A stretch of DNA of 17,634 bases, taken from assembly GCA_035763625.1 (NCBI GenBank), contig DASUAS010000421.1, forward strand, positions 1 to 17,634. The letters run 5' to 3'. Below are positions 6,432 through 13,450 of the stretch, one piece after another; the first letter of the stretch is position 1; each line of letters starts with the position of its first letter. Both the position numbers and the translations under genes were made by a program. The DNA is from DASUAS01 sp035763625 (GTDB lineage: Bacteria > Actinomycetota > Acidimicrobiia > IMCC26256 > DASPTH01). The notes beneath the pieces were generated by a model that worked only from the letters and a program-made list of their open reading frames with translations, was not told the DNA's origin and did no database searches.

Positions 6432-7151
6432 ATGCCGAGCGACTGGTCGAACGACGAGATGTCGGCCGAAAGTGACCGTGAAGGGGCGGCGGAGCTGCGG
6501 GATCTCGAAGACGAGCTGTGCCGTCTGAGCGGGGTCCACGCGGTCCGGATCGTCGGGGACCGGGCGGGACGCCCGGTGGAGGTCCACGTCCTCGCCGACC
6601 CGAGCAAGCCCGCCAAGCAGACCGTGCGAGACGTGCGGGCCGTGGCGCAGACGGTCTTCGGCATCGAGCTCGACCACCGCATCGTGTCGGTCGCGCAACT
6701 CAACACGAACGACCAGAACACCCCGGTCGGCATCGAGCTGACCCACTCCGAAGCGCGCGCCCGGGTCAGCTCCATCAACATCGAGGCGGTCGGACTGCGG
6801 GCGCAGGTGCGTGTCGTGCTCGTCGAGAACGACCGCGAGCTCACCGGGTACGCGGAAGGTTCCGTCGCGAGCGCCGCGCGTCCACAGCTCGTCGCCGCAG
6901 CCGCGCTCGACGCGGTGCGCCAGGGCGAGCCGGCGGCCGAGGCGATCCACATCACCAACGCCGAGATCAGCCGCATCGGCAGCAACCGCGTCGCGATCGT
7001 GACGGTCGTCTACGTCGATCCGCCGAGCGAGCTCGTCGTGTCGGGTTCGGCGGTCGTGCGACGCGATCGTGACGACGCCGTTGCCCGCGCCCTGCTCGAC
7101 GCGACGAACCGTCGCCTCGCCCGCGCCGAGCGCGGGCGCACTCCGGGCTGA
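6432..7151 (+). CDS. Conserved protein of unknown function, two-part alpha/beta architecture
   Basis: The 239-residue soluble protein has an acidic N-terminal helix (about 14-35). Next comes a block of the form 'V-x-V-R-I-V-G-D-x-x-G-x-x-x-E-V-H-V-L-A' (about 36-55), followed by KPAKQTVRDVRAVAQTVFGI and a DHRxVSVAQL strand (about 81-90). I remember this block from uncharacterised proteins of Clostridia and actinobacteria, without a function. The C-terminal half holds two similar units, LTGYAEG...LVAAAALDAV (about 137-162) and LVVSGSAVV...VARALLDATNRRL (about 201-229). They suggest an internal duplication. The ATG at 6432 was chosen because upstream codons fall in the probable promoter. Glycosyltransferase and small membrane protein genes follow on the same strand. 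Confidence 0.65.
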   Translation: MPSDWSNDEMSAESDREGAAELRDLEDELCRLSGVHAVRIVGDRAGRPVEVHVLADPSKPAKQTVRDVRAVAQTVFGIELDHRIVSVAQLNTNDQNTPVGIELTHSEARARVSSINIEAVGLRAQVRVVLVENDRELTGYAEGSVASAARPQLVAAAALDAVRQGEPAAEAIHITNAEISRIGSNRVAIVTVVYVDPPSELVVSGSAVVRRDRDDAVARALLDATNRRLARAERGRTPG

Positions 7152-7159
7152 TCCGTCGT

Positions 7160-7177
7160 CGCGCGGACATCCGCGCG
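7160..7177 (+). repeat. Short hairpin between the 6432 gene and the glycosyltransferase
   Basis: CGCGCGG and CCGCGCG form a 7-bp stem with an ACAT loop, 8 nt after the stop at 7151. It could attenuate transcription into the next gene or stabilise a 3' end. No U-tract follows. Confidence 0.3.
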
Positions 7178-7189
7178 AACCTCCGTCCG

Positions 7190-8272
7190 ATGCCGCCGGT
7201 CGCCGTCCAACTCTCGTACCGACTCGGCGGCGCCGACGGGGTCGCCGTCGAAGCCCGGAAATGGGAGTGGGCGCTGGGTGAGCTCGGCTTCGTCGTGCGA
7301 CGGGTCGCGGGCGAGCTCGACGACGAGCCGCGCGCCGAGGACGTCACGCTCCCCTTCCTCGCCATCGACCCGCCCGACGAGACCGTGCCGTCACCGAGTG
7401 ACCTGGCCGTCGCCCTCAGCGGTGCCGACCTCGTCATCGTGGAGAACCTCTGCTCGCTCCCCATCAACCCCGACGCGTCGGCGCTCGCCGCCACCCTGCT
7501 CGAAGGGCACGACGGTCGGGTCGTCTTCCACCACCACGACCTGCCGTGGCAGCGAGCCGGACTCGTGACACCCCCGAACGTGCCTCCGCGCCGCCAGAAC
7601 TCGCTGCACGTGACCATCAACGATCACTCGCGCGTGCAGCTCGAGAACCGCGGCTTCGACGCGATCACGTTGCGCAACGCCTTCGACCTCGAGCCTCCGC
7701 GCGGTGATCGCCGCCGGACCCGGTCCGAGTTCGGGTTCGGCCCGACCGACGTCGTGCTGCTGCAGCCGACCCGAGCGATCCCACGCAAGAACATCCCGGC
7801 CGCGATCGAGTTCGCGGCCGAGCTGGCGAGGCGCGAGCCCGAGTGGAACCTGCGGTTGTGGATCACCGGTCCGGCCGAGGACGGCTACGACGACGTGTTC
7901 GCGCGCCTGGTCGCGGAGTCGCTGGTGCCCGTCACCGTCGGACGGGCCACAAGCGCAGCCGACGCCTACGCGGCGTCCGACGTGATCCTGTTCCCCTCGA
8001 CCTGGGAAGGCTTCGGCAACCCGGTCATCGAGTCGATCGCCCATCGTCGACCGATCGCGGTCGCCGACTACCCCGTGCTCGAGGAGCTGCGGGGCTTCGG
8101 CGTACGCCTGCTGGCGATCGACGACGTCGATGGGGTCAGAGCGTGGCTGCGCGCGCCCGAACCGGCCGTGCTCGAAGCCAACGTCGAGCGGGTCCGGCCG
8201 CACTGCTCGCTCCCGGATCTGCCCCGACGCATCGACGACGCCTTCCGTTCGGCAGGATGGAGCGCATGGTGA
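7190..8272 (+). CDS. GT4-like glycosyltransferase
   Basis: The 360-residue protein is a two-Rossmann (GT-B) glycosyltransferase. The N-terminal half has 'VVFHHHDLPWQR' (about 111-122) and an 'HVTINDHSR' strand (140-148). The C-terminal half carries 'PTRAIPRKN' (193-201), whose Arg and Lys bind the nucleotide-sugar diphosphate in GT4 enzymes. It also carries the EX7E motif Glu273...Glu281 in TWEGFGNPVIES. The sugar donor and acceptor cannot be read from sequence. The start is ATG 7190, without a strong Shine-Dalgarno, 38 nt after the upstream gene. The stop overlaps the next gene's start by 7 bases, so the two are coupled. A role in envelope glycan or compatible-solute synthesis is possible, but unproven. 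Confidence 0.85.
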   Translation: MPPVAVQLSYRLGGADGVAVEARKWEWALGELGFVVRRVAGELDDEPRAEDVTLPFLAIDPPDETVPSPSDLAVALSGADLVIVENLCSLPINPDASALAATLLEGHDGRVVFHHHDLPWQRAGLVTPPNVPPRRQNSLHVTINDHSRVQLENRGFDAITLRNAFDLEPPRGDRRRTRSEFGFGPTDVVLLQPTRAIPRKNIPAAIEFAAELARREPEWNLRLWITGPAEDGYDDVFARLVAESLVPVTVGRATSAADAYAASDVILFPSTWEGFGNPVIESIAHRRPIAVADYPVLEELRGFGVRLLAIDDVDGVRAWLRAPEPAVLEANVERVRPHCSLPDLPRRIDDAFRSAGWSAW

Positions 8273-8562
8273 ACGGCGACGACCCGGTCCTCGAGCGACG
8301 GGCCCGCATCGCCCGCTGGGTCTCGCTGGGCAAGCGCGTGGGGTACGGGTTTCTGCTGCTCGCGGTCGTCGCCTTCGTCGTGGCCGCGGTCGCGGGATTC
8401 CCGAGCGCGGTCGTCACGGTGACGGTCGTCGCGCTCGTCGGAGCATGCGTCGTCCTGCCGGCCCCGATCATCCTCGGCTACGGGTTGCGCGCCGCCGAGC
8501 GGGAAGACCGCGAGGCCGCGGCGCGGCGAGCGGGTGGCGAGCCGCCCGCTCCCCAGCAGTAG
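8266..8562 (+). CDS. Small two-helix membrane protein
   Basis: This 98-residue protein has a charged N-terminus (DDPVLERRARIARWVSLGKR) and two adjacent hydrophobic segments (about 26-46 and 50-70). It ends in a long charged tail (RAAEREDREAAARRAG). The ATG at 8266 sits inside ATGGTGA, overlapping the glycosyltransferase stop. AGGATGGAG just upstream can serve as ribosome binding site, and an in-frame ATG at 8257 is an alternative. I recall similar small proteins as uncharacterised actinobacterial membrane proteins and know no function. Coupling suggests it works with, or is merely co-transcribed with, the glycosyltransferase. Confidence 0.7.
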   Translation: MVNGDDPVLERRARIARWVSLGKRVGYGFLLLAVVAFVVAAVAGFPSAVVTVTVVALVGACVVLPAPIILGYGLRAAEREDREAAARRAGGEPPAPQQ

Positions 8563-8582
8563 ATTTCGCGCCGGATCGCGAA
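8560..8582 (+). promoter_or_regulatory. Probable promoter and palindromic operator of the AKR-TetR operon
   Basis: TAGATT at 8560-8565 is a -10-like box. Directly after it, TTCGCG (8565-8570) and CGCGAA (8577-8582) form a perfect inverted repeat with a 6-bp spacer, placed where transcription would start. A dimeric TetR protein bound here would block the operon that encodes it. The element could instead be a weak terminator of the preceding gene. Confidence 0.4.
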
Positions 8583-8606
8583 CTCCAGGGGGCGAAAGGA
8601 GCCACC

Positions 8607-9620
8607 GTGCGCTACCGCCGCATCGGACGGAGCGACCTCGAGGTGTCGGAGGTGGGATTCGGGGTCTGGACCCTTGCCAGCGGCTGGTGGGGCGTCGTCG
8701 ACGACAAGCAGCGCCTCCTCCACGCCGCCCTCGACACCGGCATCAACTTCATCGACACCGCGCCGGTCTACGGCGACGGCGGCTGCGGCGAGGAGCTGCT
8801 CGCCGACCTGCTCAAGGCGCAGCGCGACGGGATCGTGCTCACCACCAAATGCGGTTACGACATCGACGCCGCACGCAAGTACCCCGGCCAGTCCGAGCGC
8901 CCGCACGACTGGGAACCAGCCTCGGTCCGGCGGCAGCTCGAAGCGTCGCTGCGACGTCTCGGCACCGACTACATCGACCTGTACCAGCTGCACAACACGC
9001 ACATCGAGCCGATCCGCAGCGACGCGCTGTGGGAGGAGCTCGAGCGGTTCCGCGTCGAGGGCAAGGTGCGCGAGCTCGGCGTGGCGCTCGGACCCGCGAT
9101 CGGCTGGGTCGACGAAGGACTCGAGGCGTTGCGCGACCGCGAAATCGCGTCGTTGCAGACGGTGTTCAACCTGCTCGAGCAGGAGCCAGGCCGCACGTTC
9201 GCAGCGGAACCCGCGGTCGCCGACGGTCGCGTCAGCCTCATCTCACGCGTGCCGCACGCCTCCGACACGCTGTCGGGTCGCATCACACGCGACACCGAAT
9301 TCCCGCCCGGCGACCACCGTGCGCACCGCAACCGCGACAACATGCTCGACAACTTCGACAAGGCCGAGACGCTCTCGTTCCTCTGGGAGGGCACCGGCCG
9401 CACCATCGGTCAGGCCGCCATCGCCGGCATCCTCGCCAACCCCGCGTTCACGACCGTGCTGCCCACGTGCACGACGGTCGAAGACGTGCGTGAGTACTCG
9501 GCCGCGAGCGACCTGCCCCTCACCTCCGACGAGGTGGAGCGCATCGACGAGCTCTGGGCGGACAACTTCGGTGTCGCCAACCGCTACGAGATGCCGATGA
9601 AGTCGAGCACCGGGGGGTGA
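8607..9620 (+). CDS. Aldo/keto reductase
   Basis: The 337-residue NADPH-dependent oxidoreductase of the AKR fold shows the catalytic tetrad Asp50 (NFIDTAP), Tyr55 (VYGDG), Lys81 (TTKCGY) and His129 (YQLHNTH). LGVAL and NLLEQEP strands follow at the places expected for the TIM barrel. The length is typical. I chose GTG 8607 because AAAGGAG lies 5 nt upstream and the family's RxIGxSxLxVSxVGFG opening follows at once. The substrate is not readable. The stop overlaps the GTG of a TetR gene by 4 bases (GTGA), so reductase and regulator are made together. This suggests that the reductase acts on a compound the regulator senses. Confidence 0.88.
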   Translation: MRYRRIGRSDLEVSEVGFGVWTLASGWWGVVDDKQRLLHAALDTGINFIDTAPVYGDGGCGEELLADLLKAQRDGIVLTTKCGYDIDAARKYPGQSERPHDWEPASVRRQLEASLRRLGTDYIDLYQLHNTHIEPIRSDALWEELERFRVEGKVRELGVALGPAIGWVDEGLEALRDREIASLQTVFNLLEQEPGRTFAAEPAVADGRVSLISRVPHASDTLSGRITRDTEFPPGDHRAHRNRDNMLDNFDKAETLSFLWEGTGRTIGQAAIAGILANPAFTTVLPTCTTVEDVREYSAASDLPLTSDEVERIDELWADNFGVANRYEMPMKSSTGG

Positions 9621-10228
9621 CCGCTCCTCGCCGCCTCGCCCCGACACGGCTCGCACCCGACGAGCGGCGTCGGCAGCTGCTCCACGTGGCCTGCGTCGAG
9701 TTCGCCGACCGCGGGTTCCACGCCACGGCGATGGACGACCTCGCCCAAGCCGCAGGAGTCACCAAGCCGGTCTTCTACCAGCACTTCCTGTCGAAACGAG
9801 CGCTGTTCGTCGCGGTGCTCGAAGACGTCGGCGGCCGTCTCCTCGACGTGCTCACCGCGGCGACGTCGAGCGCCGAGACCGGGCGGGCACGCGTGGAGCA
9901 GGGGTTCTCGGCGTACTTCCGCTTCGTGGAGAGCGACCGCGCCGCGTTCCGCCTCCTGTTCGGCGCGTCGGCGCGCAACGATCCTGAGTTCGCCGACGTC
10001 GTGGACCGCGTCCTCGACGACGCCGCCGCGGCCGTGAGCACGCTCATCGAGATCCACGGCTCGCCCGAACACCGCATGGTCCTCGCCCACGCGCTCGTCG
10101 GGATGGCAGAGGGCATCAGTCGCCACGCGCTCACCGACCCCGACGGGCCCCACGAACCCGTCCAGCTCGCGGCCTGGGTGTCCGAGCTCGCGTGGTTCGG
10201 ACTCCGAGGCGTCCGCTCCGACGACTGA
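9617..10228 (+). CDS. TetR family transcriptional regulator
   Basis: The 203-residue protein has an N-terminal TetR DNA-binding domain (about 14-62), with 'LLHVACVEFADRGFHATAMDD' opening and the recognition helix region 'AGVTKPVFYQHFLSKRALF'. A helical ligand-binding domain follows, including 'FRLLFGA' and 'MAEGISRHAL'. TetR proteins bind palindromes as dimers and release DNA when they bind a ligand. The GTG start overlaps the reductase stop. An inverted repeat at 8565-8582, upstream of the reductase, is a reasonable operator candidate. A small bulged hairpin (about 10225-10247) lies between its end and the convergent gene. Confidence 0.9.
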   Translation: MTAPRRLAPTRLAPDERRRQLLHVACVEFADRGFHATAMDDLAQAAGVTKPVFYQHFLSKRALFVAVLEDVGGRLLDVLTAATSSAETGRARVEQGFSAYFRFVESDRAAFRLLFGASARNDPEFADVVDRVLDDAAAAVSTLIEIHGSPEHRMVLAHALVGMAEGISRHALTDPDGPHEPVQLAAWVSELAWFGLRGVRSDD

Positions 10229-10243
10229 ACCGCCGGCGCTCGG

Positions 10244-10879
10244 TCAGCCGCGCAGCAGGATCGCGACGCCCTGGCCGCCGGCGACGGTCTCGCCGACGCG
10301 CTCGAAACCGAGGCGACGCGCGTAGAGCCGCTCGCGCGCCGCGTCGCGCCGCGGATCACCGGAAGCGGGCACCAGCGCGACGAACGGGATCTCGTCGCCC
10401 ACGCTGTCGAGCGCATCGACCACCCAGCTGATCCCCGCTCCGGGCTCGAGTGCGACGAAGTCGCCGACCAGCACCGCGTTCGGCGCAAGGCGTTGCAGCT
10501 CCCGTCGCATGGCGACGAAGCGCGCCGCCCGATGCCCTCGCACCACCCACACCGCGGCTGCGCCGAAGAGCGCGAGGCGCAGCCAACGTGGGAGGCGCGG
10601 CGCGATCGCGGCGGCGAGCACGGCCACCAGGATCGCCGGCACCCATGGGGTGTCGCTCAGCGTGAGGAGCGCGGTGCGGTCACGATCGGTGAGGGCCCGA
10701 TCGACCAGCACGAGCCGAGTCCAGTGCGACGCCCGACGGCCCCAGCGCGGACCGCGGGCGAGGTCCCGATCGAGCGGGAACGTGTCCGCGAGCACGCCCG
10801 AAACCGCCCAGAGCTGTTGAAGTGGTATGAATTGGACCTTGCCCGCGGAGCGTGCGACCACGGTTCGTACTCGGCGCAT
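10244..10879 (-). CDS. Hypothetical membrane-associated protein
   Basis: This 211-residue protein has a polar N-terminal part (1-80) and a hydrophobic hairpin around WVPAILVAVLAAAIAP and LRLALFGAAAVWVV (about 80-113). Its soluble C-terminal half is rich in short beta-like strands (NAVLVGDFVAL, IPFVALVPAS) and ends 'ERLYARRLGFERVGE'. That ending resembles the last part of GNAT acetyltransferases, but the acetyl-CoA loop is not evident, so I do not name it so. The first 25 codons include ATA, CCA, CTT and CAA, unlike the rest, so the true start may be the GTG near 10795. It converges on the TetR gene and diverges from the lipase gene. Confidence 0.55.
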   Translation of the reverse strand: MRRVRTVVARSAGKVQFIPLQQLWAVSGVLADTFPLDRDLARGPRWGRRASHWTRLVLVDRALTDRDRTALLTLSDTPWVPAILVAVLAAAIAPRLPRWLRLALFGAAAVWVVRGHRAARFVAMRRELQRLAPNAVLVGDFVALEPGAGISWVVDALDSVGDEIPFVALVPASGDPRRDAARERLYARRLGFERVGETVAGGQGVAILLRG

Positions 10880-10952
10880 CGACGGGTCCTGACAGTCGGA
10901 AAGGGGCGGGGTGCGCGAGTCTGGTCGACCGAGAGGTCAAGATGCAGTCTCA

Positions 10953-10977
10953 GCGTGCCGATTCGGAGGCGGGGTAG
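10953..10977 (+). promoter_or_regulatory. Weak SigB/SigF-type promoter candidate upstream of the lipase
   Basis: GCGT (10953-10956), 15 nt, then GGGTAG (10972-10977) fits the loose GNNT-N14-16-GGGTA pattern, about 90 nt before the lipase start. The upstream half is poorly constrained, so this may be chance. A 15-bp palindrome (GCTCCCG-T-CGGGAGC, 10984-10998) lies just downstream, near the expected transcription start. Confidence 0.25.
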
Positions 10978-11068
10978 TTCGGGGCTCCCGTCGGGAGCAG
11001 GGCGCGTGGAAGGCATCTCCGTGAACGGGCGTTCGGTGGGCTGAACGGTGCGGACGAGGAGCGGCGCC

Positions 11069-12265
11069 ATGCGCCGACGGGCACAGCGGTGCGGCGGGCT
11101 GACGGTGACCGCCCTGGCGACGTGCGCCGCGCTCGCGCTCGCGGCCGCACCCGTCGCCGCCGCGCCGAAGGAGTCGCCCCGGAAGGCGCCGGCGGGCCGG
11201 GCGTTCTACGACCCACCGGACCCACTCCCGCAGGCGGCGCCCGGCAAGCTCATCTGGAGCACGCCGTTCAAGGCCGTGCCCGGCGCGCAGGCGTGGAAGG
11301 TCCTCTACCACTCGCGCGCGCTCGACGGCTCCGACATCGCGGTGTCGGGTGTCGTGGTCGCACCGACCGACGCCGCGCCGCGCGACGGCCGTCCGGTGAT
11401 CTCGTGGGCGCACGGCACGCACGGCATCGCCGACCAGTGCGCACCGTCGCGCACCGCCAACATGGTCTCGCTGCTCCCGTCGATCGGGAAGGTCGTGTCG
11501 CAGGGCTACGTGGTGGCCGCGACCGACTACGAGGGGCTCGGCACGCCGGGCACCCACCCCTACCTCGTGGGTGCCAGCGAAGCCCGCGGCGTGCTCGACA
11601 TCGTGAAGGCCGCGCAGCAGATCCCCGCCACTGGCGCGAACGACAAGACGCTGGTCTGGGGGCAGTCGCAAGGCGGCCAGGCCGCGCTGTTCGCAGGCGA
11701 GATCCAGCCGACCTACGCGCCCGACCTCGACCTGCTCGGCGTGGTGTCGGGCGCGCCGGTGACCGACGCCAGCACGATGTTCCCCGCGGCGGCGACCATC
11801 CCCGAGACGCTGGGGTTCGCGGTGATGGGCCTCATGGGCGTCCAAGCCGCGTTCCCCCAGGCGAAGGTGTCCGACATCCTCACACCGGCTGCGCTCGACA
11901 AGACCAAGCTCGTCGAGCAGAAGTGCTACGGCGCGGTGCTCGACGCGTTCAAGCAGCCGGTCGATCAGGTGATCGCGCACAACCCGGCTGAGGTGCCGCC
12001 GTTCCCCGAGCTCCTGGCCGCCGACACGCCCGGCTCGACACGCACCGCGGCGCCGATGCTCGTGTACCAGGGTCTCTCCGACGACGTCGTCTACAAGGTG
12101 TTCACCGACCAGTACGTGCACAAGGCGTGCGCCCTCGGCGACACCGTCGAGTACAAGACGTTCTCCGGCAAGGACCACTACGAGGAGAACGTGGCCGCCG
12201 AGAAGGACGTCCTGGAGTGGATGCAGGCCCGCCTCGCGGGGATCGCGGCGCCGTCGACATGCTGA
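11069..12265 (+). CDS. Secreted lipase (LIP family alpha/beta hydrolase)
   Basis: The 398-residue protein has a Sec-type signal peptide: a basic n-region (MRRRAQR), a hydrophobic core to about residue 25 and a cleavage site near AAA/PKES. The mature part is an alpha/beta hydrolase with nucleophile Ser200 in GQSQGG, acid Asp338 or Asp339 in YQGLSDD, and His370 in GKDHYEE. An oxyanion-type AHGTHG loop lies at about 114-119. The GxSxG wording and the 'D-Y-x-G-L-G-T-P' motif fit the secretory lipase (LIP) family. GAGGAG at 11056-11061, 7 nt before ATG 11069, decides the start over the GTG at 11048. The substrate is likely an ester or lipid outside the cell, but is unproven. Confidence 0.85.
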   Translation: MRRRAQRCGGLTVTALATCAALALAAAPVAAAPKESPRKAPAGRAFYDPPDPLPQAAPGKLIWSTPFKAVPGAQAWKVLYHSRALDGSDIAVSGVVVAPTDAAPRDGRPVISWAHGTHGIADQCAPSRTANMVSLLPSIGKVVSQGYVVAATDYEGLGTPGTHPYLVGASEARGVLDIVKAAQQIPATGANDKTLVWGQSQGGQAALFAGEIQPTYAPDLDLLGVVSGAPVTDASTMFPAAATIPETLGFAVMGLMGVQAAFPQAKVSDILTPAALDKTKLVEQKCYGAVLDAFKQPVDQVIAHNPAEVPPFPELLAADTPGSTRTAAPMLVYQGLSDDVVYKVFTDQYVHKACALGDTVEYKTFSGKDHYEENVAAEKDVLEWMQARLAGIAAPSTC

Positions 12266-12293
12266 CGCCGGGTACGCCGCGATCGGTGTGCGC

Positions 12294-12319
12294 GTTTCCC
12301 GTTCGACGGGCAGGGGTAA
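12294..12319 (+). promoter_or_regulatory. SigB/SigF-type promoter of the EncFtn-like ferritin gene
   Basis: GTTT (12294-12297), a 16-nt spacer and GGGTAA (12314-12319) match the general-stress pattern GTTT-N14-17-GGGTA. The predicted start near 12326 leaves a short leader with GGAG before ATG 12345. The spacer contains a 5-bp inverted repeat (CCCGT-TCG-ACGGG), a possible operator. Confidence 0.55.
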
Positions 12320-12344
12320 GCCGCCGCGCATGGCCGGAGCAAGC

Positions 12345-12647
12345 ATGGGACTGCACGAGGACGAGGCACGCCTCGGTCCGGAGGTGCTCGACATCCACCG
12401 CGCGGTGGTCTCCATCCAGGAGGAGCTCGAGGCGGCCGACTGGTACAACCAGCGCGCCCACGCCACCGACGACCGCGACCTGGCGGCGATCCTGGAGCAC
12501 CATCGCGACGAGGAGAAAGAACACGCGGCGATGCTCCTCGAGTGGGTGCGCCGGCACGACCCGGCGTTCGATCGCCATCTGCACAGGTATCTCTTCACGG
12601 AGCGCGACATCATCGAGATCGAACACGCAGCCGAGCAGGAAGGCTGA
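12345..12647 (+). CDS. EncFtn-type ferritin-like protein, no encapsulin tag
   Basis: This 100-residue protein has two main helices, with 'QEELEAADWYNQRA' (25-38) and 'HHRDEEKEHAAMLLEW' (52-67). These are the hallmarks of encapsulated ferritin (EncFtn), a half-ferritin that builds ferroxidase sites between subunits and oxidises Fe(II) for storage. Glu26, Glu27, Glu29, Trp33, Glu57 and His60 each lie five positions before the Rhodospirillum rubrum residues I recall as Glu31, Glu32, Glu34, Trp38, Glu62 and His65, so the metal sites look intact. The C-terminus ends IEIEHAAEQEG, with no LTVGSL-type cargo peptide, and no encapsulin gene is nearby. GGAG at 12336-12339 decides ATG 12345 over ATG 12330. 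Confidence 0.85.
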   Translation: MGLHEDEARLGPEVLDIHRAVVSIQEELEAADWYNQRAHATDDRDLAAILEHHRDEEKEHAAMLLEWVRRHDPAFDRHLHRYLFTERDIIEIEHAAEQEG

Positions 12648-12702
12648 ACCCGCTCTCCCGAGCTCGCGTCGCGAGAACCGCCGACGCCCGACCGGCCGTC
12701 GT

Positions 12703-12708
12703 TAGGAT
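12703..12708 (+). promoter_or_regulatory. -10 box for leaderless anti-sigma transcript
   Basis: TAGGAT ends 8 nt before the GTG at 12717, with no Shine-Dalgarno between, so transcription probably starts at the GTG itself. Confidence 0.45.
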
Positions 12709-12716
12709 CGCTCCGG

Positions 12717-13100
12717 GTGTTGTCGGTCGATCTGCCTCCCGAGCCTTCGAGCGCGACGCGGGCGCGTGCGCTCACGCGCGATCGCCTGGGTGAGTCGTGC
12801 TCCCCCGACACGCTCGAGACCGTCGCGCTGCTCGTCACCGAGCTGGTCACCAACGCCATCCTGCACGCGCGCACGCCACTCCAGCTCACGGTGGAGGCGC
12901 GTCCCGGGTACCTGCGCATCTGCGTCGTGGACGAGTCGCGCGACCAGCCCGCGGTTCGACACTTCGAGACCGACGCGGTCACCGGGCGCGGGCTCGCGCT
13001 GGTGGAGCAGCTCGCATCGTCGTGGGGCGTCGACCGGACGCCCTCGGGCAAAGCCGTGTGGTGCGAGGTGGCCCTCGAGAACGTGCCGTCGAGAACGTGA
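12717..13100 (+). CDS. RsbW-type anti-sigma factor / serine kinase (HATPase)
   Basis: This is a 127-residue GHKL-fold protein of the RsbW/SpoIIAB type. Its N-box is intact, with Glu42 and Asn46 in TELVTNAILHA. A G1-like VVDES (about 70-74) and the G2 box TGRGLALVEQLASSWG (about 89-104) follow. Such proteins bind a sigma factor to silence it and phosphorylate a STAS antagonist on serine. It is the only one of three RsbW-like proteins in the window that keeps the ATP-binding boxes. It converges on a STAS gene (gap 15 nt). The start is GTG 12717, directly after a TAGGAT -10-like box. Which sigma factor it binds is inferred from proximity. Confidence 0.85.
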   Translation: MLSVDLPPEPSSATRARALTRDRLGESCSPDTLETVALLVTELVTNAILHARTPLQLTVEARPGYLRICVVDESRDQPAVRHFETDAVTGRGLALVEQLASSWGVDRTPSGKAVWCEVALENVPSRT

Positions 13101-13115
13101 CGAGGACGTGACGGA

Positions 13116-13427
13116 TTAGGACGTGATGGTGACGTGCTCGCTCACGCCGGTGAGCTCGAGCACCTTGCGCACGTGCGCGGGCGGCGCGTCGAGCGTGAGC
13201 GATCCGTCGTCGCCGAGGCGCTTGCGCACCGCGATCAGCACGCCGATCCCGGACGAATCGAGGAAGTCGAGCCCCCGGCAGTCGAGAACGATACGGCTGG
13301 CGCCCCCGTCGACCAGCCCGAGGAGTGCATCGCGCAACTGCGGCGCAGTCGCCATGTCGATCTCGCCACGCACGACGACGGACGCGCCGTCGGCGGACTC
13401 CCGGGACTCGAGCTCGAGATCGGCCAC
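13116..13427 (-). CDS. STAS-domain anti-sigma factor antagonist
   Basis: This is a 103-residue single STAS domain of the RsbV/SpoIIAA type. 'VVVRGEIDMATAPQLRDAL' (17-35) opens the fold, and FLDSSGIGVL contains the phosphorylatable serine, Ser58. The unphosphorylated form binds the RsbW kinase and frees sigma; the kinase inactivates it by phosphorylating the serine. The phosphatase gene directly upstream on the same strand would reverse this. I chose GTG 13427, which has AAGGG 6 nt upstream and gives the standard length. GTG 13463 and TTG 13454 are in-frame alternatives that would overlap the phosphatase stop at 13451-13453. Confidence 0.85.
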   Translation of the reverse strand: MADLELESRESADGASVVVRGEIDMATAPQLRDALLGLVDGGASRIVLDCRGLDFLDSSGIGVLIAVRKRLGDDGSLTLDAPPAHVRKVLELTGVSEHVTITS

Positions 13428-13450
13428 GCTTCGCCCTTCGTCGGGAACGC

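Noticed and set aside
6036..6950. Minus-strand open frame of about 300 codons
   Set aside because: Most of it is the mirror of the conserved 6432 gene. The rest covers the leader and shows no recognisable protein.
10244..10330. GNAT acetyltransferase call for the C-terminal end of the hypothetical protein
   Set aside because: Only the ending LYARRLGFERVGE resembles the family; the acetyl-CoA-binding Q/RxxGxG/A loop is not visible.
12663..12675. CTCGCG-T-CGCGAG palindrome after the ferritin gene
   Set aside because: Too short for a reliable terminator (loop constraints leave about 4 bp) and made of common GC-rich words; no U-tract.
10937..13051. Open reading frame of about 700 codons on the minus strand
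   Set aside because: It runs antisense through the lipase, ferritin and anti-sigma genes, all of which have motifs, starts and ribosome binding sites. Its own product is low-complexity Arg/Gly/Ser-rich, as expected for an antisense frame in GC-rich DNA.
13088..13136. Several ACGTGA repeats between two convergent genes
   Set aside because: They are irregularly spaced, partly coding, and expected in this codon context (GTG-ACG); no array structure.
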